Assembly (NCBI RefSeq): GCF_008692195.1
Contig: NZ_RXOM01000060.1
Location: forward strand, 124,001-188,000
Direction of reading: 5' to 3'
Length of the DNA: 64,000 nucleotides
Origin: Salegentibacter sp. R32
Lineage (GTDB): Bacteria > Bacteroidota > Bacteroidia > Flavobacteriales > Flavobacteriaceae
Under the pieces are notes generated by a model, which saw only the letters and a program-made list of their open reading frames with translations, was not told the DNA's origin and ran no database searches. Position 1 is the first letter of the stretch. Every line of letters starts with the position of its first letter. The position numbers and the translations under genes were made by a program. Shown here in pieces: positions 62,547-64,000 of the stretch.

Positions 62547-64000
62547 TTGAAAATTTCAACTTATCTCTTAGCAGCGCTAAGTATATGTTGTACAACTTTT
62601 ACACAGGCTCAGGAAAAACAAACTGAGCCTGTTTTAGATAGTACAACATTACCACAAGTTTTATTAAAAGGAACCGGCATCCAATCAGAATTAAAGAAAA
62701 CCCCGGCTGCTGTAAATTTACTGGATAATACAGAACTTAATCGAAGTACACCAACACTTTTAACCGCCTCTTTTAATCGAATTCCCGGAGTTTACACACA
62801 AGAAGGAGCTTTAAATACCAATCGTATCACTATTCGTGGGATTGGTGCCCGGGCGCAATACGGAACCAACCGACTCAAGGCCTATTTTAATGAAATCCCA
62901 ATCACAACAGGCGATGGACAAACCGCCATAAACGATATTGATTTGGAAGCGATTGAAAGTGTAGAAATTATTAAAGGCACCAATTCCAGTTTGTACGGTT
63001 CCGGTTTAGGAGGTGTGTTACATTTATTTGCTTATGAACCGGGTGAAGAACGATCTTTCGCTAAAGTCTCCAGTAATTTTGGAAGTTATCAAATGCTTAA
63101 AAATACAGCAAGCGTAGGCTATTCAGATTCAAAAAAATCGCTTTTTGCCACTTACAATCATTTGCAAAGTGAAGGCTATCGGGAAAATTCAGATTACGAT
63201 CGAAAATCTTTCAATTTTAATGGAACTTTATATTCAGGAGAAAATTCAGCATTCAGTTTTATAGGAAATTTTACGAGATTAAAAGCTGAAATTCCTAGTT
63301 CTATTAGTAAAACAGATTTTAAAGAAAATCCTGAAGCTGCAGCTTATACTTGGAATGCTGCAAATGGTTATGAGTCTTATGACCGTTTTTTAATGGGAGT
63401 TTCCTACACACAGCATTTTACTGAAAACTTTAAAAACACCACTAGTGTTTTCATCAATAGTAGAGATGCTTATGAACCTCGACCTTTTGATATTTTGAAA
63501 GAAAATAGCTTCAGTATGGGGGCAAGAACACGTTTTAATTATACAACCAATTTATTTTCTTTTCCTGCGGAAGCAAGTCTGGGGGGAGAATATTTAAATG
63601 AAAATTACGATGGAAGCAAGTACGAAAACCTTTATGAAGATTTCCCAAATCAAGGAAGCGTTCGCGGAAGCCAAATTGCCAATTTTGAACAGGACCGAAA
63701 TTATTACAATCTTTTCGCACAACTGAATTTGCAACTCTTTCCAAAGCTAAAATTAGTCGGCGGACTTAATGTCAACATAACCGATTATGCATTAACAGAT
63801 TTGTATGCTGAAGATAATATCGACCAAACCGGTGATTTCCAATTTGAAACCATTTGGTCACCAAGAATTGCAGCTTTATATGAATTGACTTCAACTAAAA
63901 ATTTGTACATCAATATTTCCAAAGGTTTTTCAACGCCAACAGTCGATGAAACTTTAACACCTGAAGGATTAATTAATACCAGTTTAAAACCAGAAATAGG
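62547..64000 (+). CDS. TonB-dependent outer-membrane receptor (cut by right edge)
   Basis: The frame starts at TTG 62547, the only start giving a signal peptide (KISTYLLAALSICCTTFTQAQ); 484 codons are visible and the frame is open at the window end. It has no CarboxypepD_reg domain. The plug has LPQVLLKGTG, ATTP-like KKTPAAVNLL, IRGIGARAQYGTNR, VEIIKGTNSSLYGSGLGGVL, followed by barrel strands. This is the FecA/siderophore-type layout rather than SusC. The substrate is unknown; the upstream PQQ-type dehydrogenase gene suggests a possible cofactor or metal-linked role. Confidence 0.88.
   Translation, partial: MKISTYLLAALSICCTTFTQAQEKQTEPVLDSTTLPQVLLKGTGIQSELKKTPAAVNLLDNTELNRSTPTLLTASFNRIPGVYTQEGALNTNRITIRGIGARAQYGTNRLKAYFNEIPITTGDGQTAINDIDLEAIESVEIIKGTNSSLYGSGLGGVLHLFAYEPGEERSFAKVSSNFGSYQMLKNTASVGYSDSKKSLFATYNHLQSEGYRENSDYDRKSFNFNGTLYSGENSAFSFIGNFTRLKAEIPSSISKTDFKENPEAAAYTWNAANGYESYDRFLMGVSYTQHFTENFKNTTSVFINSRDAYEPRPFDILKENSFSMGARTRFNYTTNLFSFPAEASLGGEYLNENYDGSKYENLYEDFPNQGSVRGSQIANFEQDRNYYNLFAQLNLQLFPKLKLVGGLNVNITDYALTDLYAEDNIDQTGDFQFETIWSPRIAALYELTSTKNLYINISKGFSTPTVDETLTPEGLINTSLKPEI

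Noticed and set aside
1-64000. tRNA, rRNA, CRISPR arrays, insertion sequences or phage genes
   Set aside because: None was recognised by eye; no transposase or integrase reading frame and no regularly spaced repeats were seen.

Overview
The window is chromosomal DNA from a Bacteroidota bacterium, most probably a member of the Flavobacteriaceae (Gramella/Zunongwangia/Salegentibacter-like; the genus cannot be fixed from sequence alone). The evidence is AT-rich DNA, a SusC/SusD pair, TAnnTTTG-type promoter elements, almost no Shine-Dalgarno sequences, many lipoproteins, and a typical flavobacterial housekeeping block (rsfS-ftsH-LUD-cdsA-psd-ACBP, pyrE, birA).

Layout: (1) 1-4811 is the end of a sugar-utilisation cluster: a GH31 alpha-glucosidase cut by the left edge, a ROK kinase and two unrelated MFS sugar transporters, closed by a strong terminator. 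(2) 4842-7244 holds a hypothetical protein, a protein with a four-cysteine N-terminal domain and a CarboxypepD_reg-like domain, and a Gfo/Idh/MocA oxidoreductase. (3) 7370-42422 is one large pectin/homogalacturonan utilisation locus in three + strand units plus a divergent LacI repressor. Unit A (7526-18475) is intracellular uronate catabolism and uptake: kduI, kduD, uxaC, kdgK, kdgA, a three-subunit TRAP transporter, uxaB, uxaA. Unit B (19780-28964) is SusC, SusD, a SusE/F-like surface protein and a PL1-CE8 fusion lyase/esterase. Unit C (29112-42422) has two GH28, a DUF4861 protein, GH105, GH43, an esterase, CE8, PL9, CE12, kdgF, an SDR fructuronate reductase candidate and tagaturonate epimerase uxaE. 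(4) 42424-49420 (- strand) is a light/signalling cluster: heme oxygenase, a stand-alone response regulator, a bacteriophytochrome kinase and a CheB-CheR-PAS-kinase hybrid. (5) 49574-61073 is mostly housekeeping plus M3 and M14 peptidases. (6) 61220-64000 is a PQQ-type sugar dehydrogenase homologue and a TonB receptor cut by the right edge.

How the pectin genes fit together: surface lyase, esterases and glycan-binding proteins cut and de-esterify pectin. SusCD imports oligomers. Periplasmic GH28, PL9, GH105, GH43, CE8 and CE12 reduce them to galacturonate and unsaturated uronate, and the TRAP system probably carries the acids inward. Unsaturated product goes through KdgF, KduI and KduD to 2-keto-3-deoxygluconate (KDG). 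Galacturonate goes through UxaC, UxaB and UxaA to KDG. A second branch (UxaE plus the SDR) leads to mannonate, but no uxuA is present here. KdgK and KdgA finish the route.

The clearest regulatory signal is a palindrome of the form TGYAATCGATTRCA. It occurs in the promoter of each of the three units, abutting the -7 element every time, and a one-base variant sits in front of the LacI gene. This defines a local regulon. No tRNA, rRNA, CRISPR array or insertion sequence was seen.
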